The notes under the pieces: model-generated
The model's database searches: none
Told to the model about the DNA's origin: nothing
The model's input: only the letters and a program-made list of their open reading frames with translations
DNA from: Longispora fulva
Lineage (GTDB): Bacteria > Actinomycetota > Actinomycetes > Mycobacteriales > Micromonosporaceae
Direction of reading: 5' to 3'
Assembly (NCBI RefSeq): GCF_015751905.1
Contig: NZ_JADOUF010000001.1
Coordinates: forward strand, 4,588,001 to 4,652,000
DNA: 64,000 nt
Translations under genes and position numbers: made by a program
Shown here: one piece after another, positions 52,704 through 61,631 of the stretch
Layout of the letters: the number at the start of each line of letters is the position of its first letter
Numbering within the stretch: position 1 is the stretch's first letter

Positions 52704-53789
52704 TCAGTGCCGCTGGGGCACGCTCGCCGCGCCCCGACTGACCGGTGTCGTGGCCGCCGCCGGCAGCAGCACGGTGACCTCCAGCCCCCCACCGGACCGG
52801 GCCACCGCCCGGACGCTCCCGCCGTGCGCGTCGCACACCGCGCGCACGATCGACAGCCCCAGCCCGGCCCCCCGCGACCCGGTCCGCTCCAGCCCGCCGC
52901 GCCGGAACGGCTCGAACAGGGCCGGCACCTCCGACGGGTCCAGCTCGCCGCCGGTGTTGGCCACCACGAGCCACGCCTGCTCGGCCGTCATGCCGGTGTG
53001 CACCCACAGGTGCCCGTTGGCCTCGTTGTACCGGACGGCGTTCTCCACCAGGTTGCCGGCGAGCCGGTCCAGCAGGCTCGGGTCGCCGATCACCGGCGCC
53101 GGGCGCAGGTCGGTGTTCACCAGGATGCCCATCCGGGCGATGTCGCGCTGCACGGTCGACAGGGCGGTGGTGCACGCCACGGCCAGGTCGACCGGGGCCT
53201 TGCGGGCGAGGCGGCGGCCGGCCTGGGCCTCGGTCCTGGCCAACAGGAGCAGCGCGTCCACGAGGCTGTTGGCCCGTACGGACGCGTCGCGCAGCACCCG
53301 CGCCATCCGCCGGTACTCCGCGAGGTCCGCCTCCGGGTCGGTCAACGTCACGTCGACCTCGGTGCGCATCACGGCCAGCGGGGTGCGCAACTCGTGCGAC
53401 GCGTTGGCCACGAACCGCTTCTGGCTGTCGAACGCTGAGGCCAGCCGGTCGAGCATCGCGTCGAACGTGCCGGCCAGCTCGGCGATCTCGTCGTCGGGGC
53501 CGGAGTACCGCAGCCGCTGGTCGAGGGTCTCGGTGGACAGCCGGCGGGCGGTGGTGGTGACCTGTTGGAGCGGCCTGAGGGCGCGGGCGGTGATCCAGTA
53601 CCCCCCGATCAGGCCGAGGGTGCTCAGCACCGCCAGGGCGGCCAGCCCCGCGAGCAGCACCTGGGCCTGGCCCGCCCCGGCCTCGACCATCAGCCAGGTC
53701 GTCACCAGCACCCCGGCGCCGGTGGCGACGAGGAGCAGACCGTTGAGCAGGGTGATCCGGCGGCGCAGGGTGGGGCGGGGCGGGTTCAC
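52704..53789 (-). CDS. Sensor histidine kinase
   Basis: A 361-aa membrane kinase. Two transmembrane helices (about 11-33 and 42-63) enclose almost no extracytoplasmic loop, so any signal is sensed in the membrane or through a partner. A HAMP linker follows (ARALRPLQQVTTTARRLSTE), the phospho-accepting His is in ASHELRTPLAVM, and the ATPase domain has LAGNLVENAVRYNE (N box) and SRGAGLGLSIVRAV (G2 box). GTG start overlaps the response-regulator stop (GTGA). Last gene of the leftward operon with the five large membrane proteins. Confidence 0.93.
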   Translation of the reverse strand: MNPPRPTLRRRITLLNGLLLVATGAGVLVTTWLMVEAGAGQAQVLLAGLAALAVLSTLGLIGGYWITARALRPLQQVTTTARRLSTETLDQRLRYSGPDDEIAELAGTFDAMLDRLASAFDSQKRFVANASHELRTPLAVMRTEVDVTLTDPEADLAEYRRMARVLRDASVRANSLVDALLLLARTEAQAGRRLARKAPVDLAVACTTALSTVQRDIARMGILVNTDLRPAPVIGDPSLLDRLAGNLVENAVRYNEANGHLWVHTGMTAEQAWLVVANTGGELDPSEVPALFEPFRRGGLERTGSRGAGLGLSIVRAVCDAHGGSVRAVARSGGGLEVTVLLPAAATTPVSRGAASVPQRH

Positions 53790-54448
53790 GGTGCCGAGAT
53801 CCGGTATCCCGCGCCGACCACCGTCTCGATCAGCACCGGCTCGCCGAGCTTCTTGCGCAGCGTCATCATCGTGACCCGCACGGTCGTGGTGAACGGGTCG
53901 GCGTTGGCGTCCCAGACCCGTTCCAGCAGCTCCTCGCTGGACACCACGGCCCCACCGGCCTTGATCAGCACGCTGAGCAGCCCGAACTCCTTGCGGGTCA
54001 GCTCCAGTGGCCGGCCGGCCCGGTCGGCGTGCAGCCTGGCGGGGTCGAGCGTCACGTCGCCGGCCCGCAGCACCGGCGGGGCCGCCGGGGTCGCCCGCCG
54101 CCCGAGGGCCCGGATCCGGGCGACCAGCTCGTCGAAGTCGAAGGGCTTGCCGAGGTAGTCGTCGGCCCCGAGTTCCAGCCCCTCGATCCGGTCGGCGACG
54201 CTGCCGCTGGCGGTGAGCATCAGCACCCGGGTGAGCGCGCCGGAGGCGATCAGGTCGGCGCACAGCGCGTCGCCGGACATGCCGGGCAGGTCCCGGTCCA
54301 GGACGCACACGTCGTACCGGGTGGTCATGGCCTGGAAGTGGCCGTCCTTGCCGTCGTAGGCCACGTCGACGGCCATGCCCTGCCGGCGCAGCCCCCGGGC
54401 GATGGCGTCGGCGAGGTGCCGCTCGTCCTCGACCACGAGTACCCGCAT
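53786..54448 (-). CDS. OmpR-family response regulator
   Basis: A 220-aa regulator. Receiver domain (1-118): acidic pocket VVEDE, phospho-Asp in VCVLDRDLPGMSGD, Thr in MLTASG and Lys in YLGKPFDFDEL. DNA-binding domain (about 128-220) of the winged-helix type with FGLLSVLIKAGGAVVSSEEL and TTTVRVTMMTLRKKLGEP. The ATG at 54448 is preferred to the GTG at 54454 because its spacing to GGGG is better. Starts 34 bases after the last membrane-protein gene, so it is probably in the same operon. Confidence 0.93.
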   Translation of the reverse strand: MRVLVVEDERHLADAIARGLRRQGMAVDVAYDGKDGHFQAMTTRYDVCVLDRDLPGMSGDALCADLIASGALTRVLMLTASGSVADRIEGLELGADDYLGKPFDFDELVARIRALGRRATPAAPPVLRAGDVTLDPARLHADRAGRPLELTRKEFGLLSVLIKAGGAVVSSEELLERVWDANADPFTTTVRVTMMTLRKKLGEPVLIETVVGAGYRISAP

Positions 54449-54482
54449 CGACACGCCCCTTCGCCGCTCCAGCCCACCGAGA

Positions 54483-56258
54483 CTAGTGCAGGCCGCGCAC
54501 GTCCCACAGCCAGACTCCGCCGGCGGCGTCCCAGGTGGGCGGTCCGAGCAGGTCGGTCACGGTGCGCAGCAGCGGTTGGGCGTTGTACTCGGTCGCGGCG
54601 AGCACGACGACGGCGCCCTGCCAGTACCGCAGGTCCGCCACGGCCGCCGCCCGGTCGCCGTCGGTGACGACCGGCACCCGGCCGGAGGCGGCCACCTCGG
54701 CGAGCATCGTGGACGTGGGCCGCAGCTCCGGGATCCAGGTGGCCGTCGGGTCGGTCGCGCTGCTGGGGCCGATGAAGTAGCCGCGCGGCACCTTGAAGCC
54801 GAGGTTGGTCACCCCGGACCAGCGCATGCCGGTCATCCGGTCCATCCGCGGCACCGGCACGGAGACCAGGGTGTGCTCGTCGTCCACGTAGGCCTTCCAG
54901 GCCCCGCTGGTCACGAACGCCGGGATCGGCCGGTCGCGCACCACGAGCGGGGTGGGGGCGATCGGCACCAGGGCCGCGAGGACGGCGAGGGACGCCACCG
55001 CCCACTTCCACCGTTCCGCGCCCGCCCACCGGGCCAGCGCGTCCATGCCCAGGGTCAGCAGGATCCCGACGACCGGAACCACCATCAGCGTGTACCGGGT
55101 CGCCGTGGCCAGGTCGAACGGCGGCACGTGTTCCAGCAGCCGGATCGGGCCGGGGATGCCGGTGGAGTGGCCGTTGAACACGACCGTCTTGCCGAGCGAC
55201 AGCCCGGCGAAGAACAGCCCCACCACGAGCAGGGACCGCACCATCGGCCGCCGCCACAGCAGGCCGAGCGCGCAGAGCACGAACAGCACGAGCGGCCAGC
55301 CGAAGAACGCGTTCTCCTCGTTGGCGCTCAGGGTCAGCTTGTCCGCGTCGGCGGCGTTGCCGGCGAGCGAGCGGCGGGCGAACCCGGTGAACGAGGCGAG
55401 GTCGGTGGTGAACTTGTCCAGACCCTGCGGCAGGCCCCGGTAGTGCGCCGGCCCGAAGAACTGCACCCACAGCGGGTACGCGAGCAGCACCCCGGCCACC
55501 CCGGCCGCGACGGCGAGCCCGGCGAGGAACGGCTTGACCTGCGCGCGGACCTCCTGGCGGCGCTGGAGCGCGTAGGCGCCGACGAACAGCGCGCAGCCCA
55601 TCGCCACCATGAACAGGACCTCCTCGTTGAGGAAGACCTGGTAGGTGATGAGCAGGCCGAGGATCAGCCCGTCGCGCAGGGACCTGCCCTCACGCAGCTT
55701 CACGACCCGCCACGCGAGGACCGGCACCAGGAACTGGGCGGTCAGGTTCGGGTGGCCGGCCGCCTGGGCGACCATGCCGGGCGCGAAGCCGAGGAAACCC
55801 GCGCCGACGTACGCGGCGAGGCGGGAGGCGACCAGGTGCCGGCTGAACAGCCAGTACCAGGCGGAGGCGGTCAGGGCCAGCGTCAGGGTCAGCGCGACGA
55901 CGAACGTCGTCTGCACCCCGAAGATCAGGCTGACCGGGGCCAACGGCACGCCCAGGCCGAGCACGCTGGTGTTCGCCATCATGTTGGCGCCGTCGGGCAC
56001 GTTGAGCCGGTAGGACACGAACGGGTCCTCCAGGTGGCTGACCACCCGGGCCGCGTGCCCGAGGAACCAGAGGAACTGCTCGTGGTCGGTCGGGTTCACC
56101 GAGGACAGCCGCACGTCGCGGTGCACCCACAGCCGGGCCGTCACGTAGAGGGCGAGCACGAGGTAGCTCAGGTGCGGCAGCGCGCCCAGCACGAACCGCC
56201 GGGTCCGCCCACCGGCGGGGGCGACCGGTGCCTCGACGGGGTCCGCCGGCCGGGTCAA
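54483..56258 (-). CDS. Polytopic membrane protein, paralog family member 5
   Basis: A 591-aa membrane protein with about eleven transmembrane segments and a C-terminal extracytoplasmic domain of about 150 residues. Family motifs: RLNVPDGANMMANTSVLGLG, WYWLFSRHLVASRLAAYVG, HPNLTAQFLVPVLAW, ITYQVFLNEEVLF, EENAFFGWPLVLF, RPTSTMLAEVAAS, VADLRYWQGAVVVL and WLWDVRGLH at the end. The layout resembles GT-C glycosyltransferases, but no catalytic motif can be proven. TTG start at 56258 overlaps the stop of the previous paralog (TTGA). The neighbour downstream is the two-component system. Confidence 0.75.
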   Translation of the reverse strand: MTRPADPVEAPVAPAGGRTRRFVLGALPHLSYLVLALYVTARLWVHRDVRLSSVNPTDHEQFLWFLGHAARVVSHLEDPFVSYRLNVPDGANMMANTSVLGLGVPLAPVSLIFGVQTTFVVALTLTLALTASAWYWLFSRHLVASRLAAYVGAGFLGFAPGMVAQAAGHPNLTAQFLVPVLAWRVVKLREGRSLRDGLILGLLITYQVFLNEEVLFMVAMGCALFVGAYALQRRQEVRAQVKPFLAGLAVAAGVAGVLLAYPLWVQFFGPAHYRGLPQGLDKFTTDLASFTGFARRSLAGNAADADKLTLSANEENAFFGWPLVLFVLCALGLLWRRPMVRSLLVVGLFFAGLSLGKTVVFNGHSTGIPGPIRLLEHVPPFDLATATRYTLMVVPVVGILLTLGMDALARWAGAERWKWAVASLAVLAALVPIAPTPLVVRDRPIPAFVTSGAWKAYVDDEHTLVSVPVPRMDRMTGMRWSGVTNLGFKVPRGYFIGPSSATDPTATWIPELRPTSTMLAEVAASGRVPVVTDGDRAAAVADLRYWQGAVVVLAATEYNAQPLLRTVTDLLGPPTWDAAGGVWLWDVRGLH

Positions 56259-58039
56259 CGGGTCAGTTCCCTGACGTCCCACAGCCAGACCCCGCCCTTC
56301 ATCTGCGGCTCGACCCCCAGCAGGTCCACCATCATCTCCTTGTACTGCGCCGCCCGCTTCTCCTGCGGGCTGAGCACCACGACCGCCGCCCGCCAGTACC
56401 GCAGGTCCACCCGGGCGTTGACCCGGTCCTGCTCCGTGATCACCGTGGTCCGCCCGTCGGTGGCCAGCCGGTAGAACATCTTCGAGGTGGGGCGCAACGG
56501 CGGGCCGAACATGCCCTGGCCGTCGGGGGTGTCGGGGTTGGGCACCAGGAAGTAGCCGCCCGTGATGGCGAACTCCGCCTTCGCCGCCGCGGCCCACTGC
56601 ACGGCGGCGATCCCGACCGAGGCGTACGGCACCGGCAGCATGACGAGCGAGTGGTCGGCGTCCACGTAGGACCGCCACTCCCCCGAGCTGACGAACGGCG
56701 GCACCGGCGGGCGGACGGTCGCGGCCAGCGGGGTCGGGATCAGCGGGATCAACGCCACGGCCACCCCGGCCAGCCCGAACATCCGCATCCGGGCCCCGGG
56801 CTCCTCGCGGAGCAGTCGGGCCAGGACCAGGGCGATCAGCATCCCGAACCACGGGATGATCGCGAGGGTGAGCCGGCTGGCGATCACCGAGTCGAGGAGC
56901 GGGAGGTGCGACACCAGGTACCACGGGGCCGGGATCTTGGTCAGCACCCCGCCGATGTGCAGGTGGCTGCCGAGCGAGCCGACCGTGAACACGGCCGCGG
57001 TGATCGTGGCGGCCTTCACCTCGGTGCGCCGCCACAACATCGCCGCCCACACCAGGGCCATCACGACCAGCGGCCAGCCGAAGAACGTGGTCTCCTCGAC
57101 CACGTTGTTGGCCAGCAGCACGCTGTCCGGGCTGCCGCCCAGCGAGTGGGTGGGGAACGCCGTGAACGAGTAGACGTCCGCGCCGAACAGGTGCACGAAG
57201 TCGCCGAAGCCGTGGTAGTGCTGCGGCCCGAAGAACTGGAACCACATCGGGTACGCCAGCAGCGCGAACGCGAACACGCCCGCGACCACCAGCCCGCCGA
57301 CGAAGCGCTTGATCACCCGCTGGGCCTCGGCCCTGTTGTACAGCGCCCAGATCCCGGTGAAGCCCAGGCAGCCCAGGGCCGTGAGCAGCAGGATCTCCTC
57401 GTTGATGAAGAACTGGTACACGACGAGCGCGCCGAGGAGCAGGCCGGTCGTCCACACCCGCGCGCCGTCGCGGAGCCGGAGCAGCTGCCACACGATGAAC
57501 GGCACCACGAAGTGCATGGCGAGGTTCGGGTGCACGTTGTCCTGGGCGACGATGCCCGGGGCGAAGCCGCAGAACGCGCCGCCGACCGCCGCGGCGAACC
57601 GCGAGGAAACCAGCTTGCGGGAGAACAGCAGGTACCAGCCGAACGCCGTCAGGAACGGCGCCAGGGTCACCATCGCGGCGAACCCCACGTGCGGCCCGAA
57701 CGCCAGCGTCACCGGCACCAGCGGCAGCGTGATCGCGAACGTGGCCGTGTTGGCCATGACGTTCACGCCGTCCGGGGCGTTGAGGATGTGCGTGAACAGC
57801 GGGTTCTCGAGGTGGGTGAGCACCCGGGCGGAGTGCGACAGGAAGAACTCGAACAGGTACTGGTCCGGCGGGAAGCTGGCCAGCACCCGGTTGTCCAGGT
57901 CGGCCCACAGCCGCATGGTCAGCCCGAGCGCGCCGAGCAGGTAGACGGCGAGCACGCCCAGGTCGTACCGGATCCGGCGGGGTTTCGCCGGCGACGGCGC
58001 TGGGCTGGTCTCGGCGGTCGGCACGTCCTGAACCCTCAC
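56255..58039 (-). CDS. Polytopic membrane protein, paralog family member 4
   Basis: A 594-aa paralog with the same order of blocks: HILNAPDGVNVMANTATFAI, WYLLFSRKLVSSRFAAAVGG, HPNLAMHFVVPFIVW, VVYQFFINEEILLL, FFGPQHYHGFGDF, EETTFFGWPLVVM, RPTSKMFYRLATD, ARVDLRYWRAAVVVL and WLWDVRELTR at the end. Starts at GTG 58039, one base after the previous stop; GTG 58024 has a better ribosome binding site and would shorten it by five residues. Cytoplasmic N-terminus is short and Pro-rich. Confidence 0.75.
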   Translation of the reverse strand: MRVQDVPTAETSPAPSPAKPRRIRYDLGVLAVYLLGALGLTMRLWADLDNRVLASFPPDQYLFEFFLSHSARVLTHLENPLFTHILNAPDGVNVMANTATFAITLPLVPVTLAFGPHVGFAAMVTLAPFLTAFGWYLLFSRKLVSSRFAAAVGGAFCGFAPGIVAQDNVHPNLAMHFVVPFIVWQLLRLRDGARVWTTGLLLGALVVYQFFINEEILLLTALGCLGFTGIWALYNRAEAQRVIKRFVGGLVVAGVFAFALLAYPMWFQFFGPQHYHGFGDFVHLFGADVYSFTAFPTHSLGGSPDSVLLANNVVEETTFFGWPLVVMALVWAAMLWRRTEVKAATITAAVFTVGSLGSHLHIGGVLTKIPAPWYLVSHLPLLDSVIASRLTLAIIPWFGMLIALVLARLLREEPGARMRMFGLAGVAVALIPLIPTPLAATVRPPVPPFVSSGEWRSYVDADHSLVMLPVPYASVGIAAVQWAAAAKAEFAITGGYFLVPNPDTPDGQGMFGPPLRPTSKMFYRLATDGRTTVITEQDRVNARVDLRYWRAAVVVLSPQEKRAAQYKEMMVDLLGVEPQMKGGVWLWDVRELTR

Positions 58040-58040
58040 C

Positions 58041-59813
58041 CTAAGCCACCGTCCGTAGGTCCCACACCCACACACCGCTCACCCAGACGGGTTCGATGCC
58101 GACCAGCGCCGTGGTCATCTTCCACAGCGTCTCCTCGTTCTTCCCCGGCTTCATGACCCGGTCGGTGTGCATGACCAGGACCGAGGCCCTGCCGTCGGCG
58201 AGGCTCTTGAGGGCCGCGGCCTTGTCGGCGGCGGCGACCGGCAGGCCGCGCAGGGTCGTGGTGCGCGCCCGGTCGATGGTCGGCGCGAGGTGCGCGTCGA
58301 CGATCCTGAGCTCCAGGTCCGTGCTCATCGCCCAGCGCAGGTCCGTCGGGTCGGACGAGCCGGTGACCGGCACGACGGCCAGCGTCCGGCCGGCCGGCAC
58401 GTAGGAGCGCCAGACGCCCGCCGAGACGAACGCCGGCACGTGGATGTCGGCCACCATGACCGGGGCGGGCGCGGCCGGCAGCAGCGCCGCGGCGATCAGC
58501 CCGTACCAGAGGAAGCCCAGCCGGGTGCCCGGCCGCTCCCGGCGCAGGTCCGCCACCTCCTCGGCGGCCCGCTGGGCGGCGAGCGCGACGAGCAGCACGA
58601 ACAGCGGGGTGACGGCGAGCGCGATGTGGGTGGGCGCGACCCCGCGCAGCACCGGCAGGTCGGCGAGCAGCCGCCACGGCCCCGGGATCCCGATCGACTC
58701 GCCCTTGACCGTCAGCGTCGCGCCGCAGGCCAGCAGACACAGCACTCCGCTGGCCAGGGCGAGCGCCCGCGACAGCGGGGTCCACAGCCACCACGCGGCC
58801 ACCGCGAGGAACGTCAGCAGCGGCCAGCCCCAGTACGTGTTCTGCTCGGTGCCCAGCTGGGCGTAGTGCACCTGGCCGACCGGGTGGGTGGCCAGCGACG
58901 GGGCGGAGAACCGGACGAAGGACACCAGATCGGAGCCGAGGAAGCGCAGCGTGTGCGCCGGGTGGTCCCGGTACGGCCCGAAGTACTGCGTCCACAGCGG
59001 GTACGCCAGCAGGGCCAGCGTGACGACGCCGGCGACGGCCAGCCCGCGCAGCACGGCCGGGGCGTGCGCGCGCACCTCGGAGAACCGCTGGGTCGCGTAC
59101 GCCGCGAAGAAGACCGCGAACCCGATCGCGAGCACGGTCAGCATCTCGGGCGCGATGAGGCCCTGCCAGGCGCACAGCAGCCCGAGCACGACCCCGTTGC
59201 GCAGCGCGTGGCCCTCACGGAGAGTGAGCACCCGCCAGACGATGAACGGCACGAGGAACCCGGCCGCGAGCCCCAGGTCGCCCTGGGCGTGCGAGACGAC
59301 GCCGGGCGCGAACCCGCCCACCGCCCCGCCGAGGACCGCGGCCAGCCGGCTGGTGACGATGTGCCGGGACAGCACCCAGTACCACGCGAACGCGGTGGCG
59401 GCGAGGATCAGGGCCGCGCCGACCGCGAACGCCCGGGGCGGCCCCAGCAGCAGGGTCAGCGGCGCCAGCGGGACCGAGAGCCCGAGCATCCCGCCGCCGC
59501 CGAACGTGTTGACGCCCGCCGGGAAGTCGAGCTGGGACTCCACCCACGGGGAGGCGCCGTCGGTGAAGATCCGGGCGCCGTGCAGCAGCATCCACTCCGC
59601 GCGGGCCTGGACCCGCTGCCCGTTCACCGAGATCCGGTACGAATGGGTCAACAGGTGCGACATCAGCCACCCGGCCCCCAACAGGTACACCGTCGCGGCG
59701 ACGATCGAGGTGGGCAGGCCGGCGAGCCGGTCCACGAGCCGCTGGGCCGCGCTCTCGCGCACCACGTCGGAGGGCCCCGTCGACGTCCCGGCGTCGACAC
59801 TGTCCACAGTCAT
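58041..59813 (-). CDS. Polytopic membrane protein, paralog family member 3 (most divergent)
   Basis: A 590-aa paralog that departs from the others at conserved points: the block PDGVNMMANTSVLGLG is replaced by PAGVNTFGGGGMLGLS, and the NEE of the ITYQAFINEEVLL block becomes APEM (CAWQGLIAPEMLTV). Other blocks remain (WYWVLSRHIVTSRLAAVLGG, YPLWTQYFGPYRDH, NTYWGWPLLTFL, WVWDLRTVA at the end). This could mean a changed or lost activity. ATG 59813 begins four bases after the previous stop. Confidence 0.75.
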   Translation of the reverse strand: MTVDSVDAGTSTGPSDVVRESAAQRLVDRLAGLPTSIVAATVYLLGAGWLMSHLLTHSYRISVNGQRVQARAEWMLLHGARIFTDGASPWVESQLDFPAGVNTFGGGGMLGLSVPLAPLTLLLGPPRAFAVGAALILAATAFAWYWVLSRHIVTSRLAAVLGGAVGGFAPGVVSHAQGDLGLAAGFLVPFIVWRVLTLREGHALRNGVVLGLLCAWQGLIAPEMLTVLAIGFAVFFAAYATQRFSEVRAHAPAVLRGLAVAGVVTLALLAYPLWTQYFGPYRDHPAHTLRFLGSDLVSFVRFSAPSLATHPVGQVHYAQLGTEQNTYWGWPLLTFLAVAAWWLWTPLSRALALASGVLCLLACGATLTVKGESIGIPGPWRLLADLPVLRGVAPTHIALAVTPLFVLLVALAAQRAAEEVADLRRERPGTRLGFLWYGLIAAALLPAAPAPVMVADIHVPAFVSAGVWRSYVPAGRTLAVVPVTGSSDPTDLRWAMSTDLELRIVDAHLAPTIDRARTTTLRGLPVAAADKAAALKSLADGRASVLVMHTDRVMKPGKNEETLWKMTTALVGIEPVWVSGVWVWDLRTVA

Positions 59814-59817
59814 GCCC

Positions 59818-61623
59818 TCAGCTCACCATGGAACGGACGTCCCAGACCCAGGCTCCGCCGATCAGCTGGCCGGGACCGAGGAGGGCGTCGAGCGTGCCAC
59901 GCAGTTCCGCCTGGTACCGCTGCTCGCCGAGGACGACCACGGAGGCCTTCCAGTACCGCAGGTCCGCGACGGCCTCGCGCCGGTCGTTGTCGGTCACGAC
60001 GGCGGCATGGCCGGTGCTGGCGATCCCGCGCAGCAGGTCGGAGGTGTGCCGGGGTGGCGCGTCGAACACGCCGGAGCGCTTGTCGGTGCCGTCCGGGACG
60101 ATCGAGAAGCCCCGGGGCACGGCGAAGCCGACGTCCGCGGCGGCGGCCCAGCGCATGCCGTCCATCGCGTCGTTGCGCGGCAGCGGCACGGGCACCAGGG
60201 TGCGGCCCTCCGGCACGTAGGCCTTCCACTGGCCGGAGGTGATGAACTCCGGGACCGGCCGGGGGTCGAACCCGTGCAGCGGGATGGGCACGATCGGGAT
60301 CAGCGCCATCGCCATGACCGTGGCGAACAGCCCCTTCACCGGCAGCCCGCCGTCGCTCGCCCGGGAGATCCGGTCGCCGGCCACGGCCAGCAGCGCCGCG
60401 ATCAGCGGGACGACGATCAGGGAGAACCGGGTCGGCAGGGCCATGTCGAGGACCGGCAGCTTCTCCAGCACCCAGAACGGCAGCGGGATCCGCGTGTTGT
60501 GCGAGCCGATGATCATCTGCTTGCCGAGCGAGAGGATCGCGAAGCCGAGCGCGGTGAACGCGATCAACCGGACCATCGGTGTCTTCCACAGCCAGATCAC
60601 GATCGCGAGGCTGAGCAGCATCAGCGGCCAGCCGAAGAACGCGTTCTCCTCGCCGTAGTTCGACGCGAGGTGCACGGCGTGCAGCTGGTCGCCGGCGATC
60701 GACTGGCCCGGGTAGGTGACGTAGGCCAGGGTGTTGGTGATGTAGTTGCCGGCGTGGAAGGGCAGGCCCCGGGAGTACTGCCGGCCGAAGAACTGCAGCC
60801 AGATCGGGTACGCCAGCAGCACGCCCGCCACGAGCGCCGCCACCGACAGCCCGCGCAGCAGGGGCAGGAACGCCGCGCGCGCCTCCCGACGTTGCAGGAC
60901 CGCGTACACCAGGGCGAGCCCGCCGCAGCCGATCGCGGTCAGCAGCAGCATCTCCTCGCTGATGAACGCCTGGTAGGTGATCAGCAGGCCCAGGATCACC
61001 CCGTCGCGCACCGTCCGGCCAGGTTTCGCCAGTTTCAGCACGTACAGCACGATGAACGGCAGCACGAACTGGGCGATGATGTGCAGGTGCCCCGGGGAGT
61101 GCGAGATCTGGCCGGGCGCGAACCCGCACAGCGCGCCGGCGACGGCCGCGGCCGGCTTGGACGTCACGAGGTGCCGGGAGAACACGTAGTACCAGGCGGC
61201 GGCGGTGCCTGCGAGGGACAGCACGCCGAGCACGGCGAAGCTGACCGTCGCCCCGAACAGCACGGTCACCGGGGTCATCGGGATGCCCAGGCCCAGCACG
61301 CTCGTGTTCGCCATCATGCTCACCCCGTCGGGGGCGTTGAGCCGGGTGCTGAAGAGCGGGTTCTCCAGGTGGGTGACGGCGCGGGCCGCGTGGCCCAGCA
61401 TCCAGATGAACAGCTGGTGGTCCTGGCCGTCACCGACGAGCCGGACCTGGGGGTTCACCCAGAGCCGGGCGTAGACCCAGAACCCGCCCAGGGTGTAGAC
61501 GAGGCCGGCGAACAGCCCGAACCTGTGTCGGGCCGCCCATGGTCGAAGCGCCCGCAGGCCCCGGGGGCGCGCCCCGGGCGCCACGGTGCCGTCCTCCGCC
61601 GTGGCGACTGCCTTCACTGCCAT
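59818..61623 (-). CDS. Polytopic membrane protein, paralog family member 2
   Basis: A 601-aa paralog. Blocks: RLNAPDGVSMMANTSVLGLG, WYYVFSRHLVTSKPAAAVAG, HLHIIAQFVLPFIVL, ITYQAFISEEMLLL, FFGRQYSRGLPF, EENAFFGWPLMLL, RHTSDLLRGIAST, VADLRYWKASVVVLG and WVWDVRSMVS at the end. The N-terminal cytoplasmic tail is about 30 residues. ATG 61623 lies eight bases after the stop of paralog 1. Confidence 0.75.
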   Translation of the reverse strand: MAVKAVATAEDGTVAPGARPRGLRALRPWAARHRFGLFAGLVYTLGGFWVYARLWVNPQVRLVGDGQDHQLFIWMLGHAARAVTHLENPLFSTRLNAPDGVSMMANTSVLGLGIPMTPVTVLFGATVSFAVLGVLSLAGTAAAWYYVFSRHLVTSKPAAAVAGALCGFAPGQISHSPGHLHIIAQFVLPFIVLYVLKLAKPGRTVRDGVILGLLITYQAFISEEMLLLTAIGCGGLALVYAVLQRREARAAFLPLLRGLSVAALVAGVLLAYPIWLQFFGRQYSRGLPFHAGNYITNTLAYVTYPGQSIAGDQLHAVHLASNYGEENAFFGWPLMLLSLAIVIWLWKTPMVRLIAFTALGFAILSLGKQMIIGSHNTRIPLPFWVLEKLPVLDMALPTRFSLIVVPLIAALLAVAGDRISRASDGGLPVKGLFATVMAMALIPIVPIPLHGFDPRPVPEFITSGQWKAYVPEGRTLVPVPLPRNDAMDGMRWAAAADVGFAVPRGFSIVPDGTDKRSGVFDAPPRHTSDLLRGIASTGHAAVVTDNDRREAVADLRYWKASVVVLGEQRYQAELRGTLDALLGPGQLIGGAWVWDVRSMVS

Positions 61624-61631
61624 GACCGCCC

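Noticed and set aside
54483-57908. One 1141-codon protein covering two of the membrane paralogs
   Set aside because: The upper part of that frame is the shadow of paralog 4; family motifs begin only after 56258.
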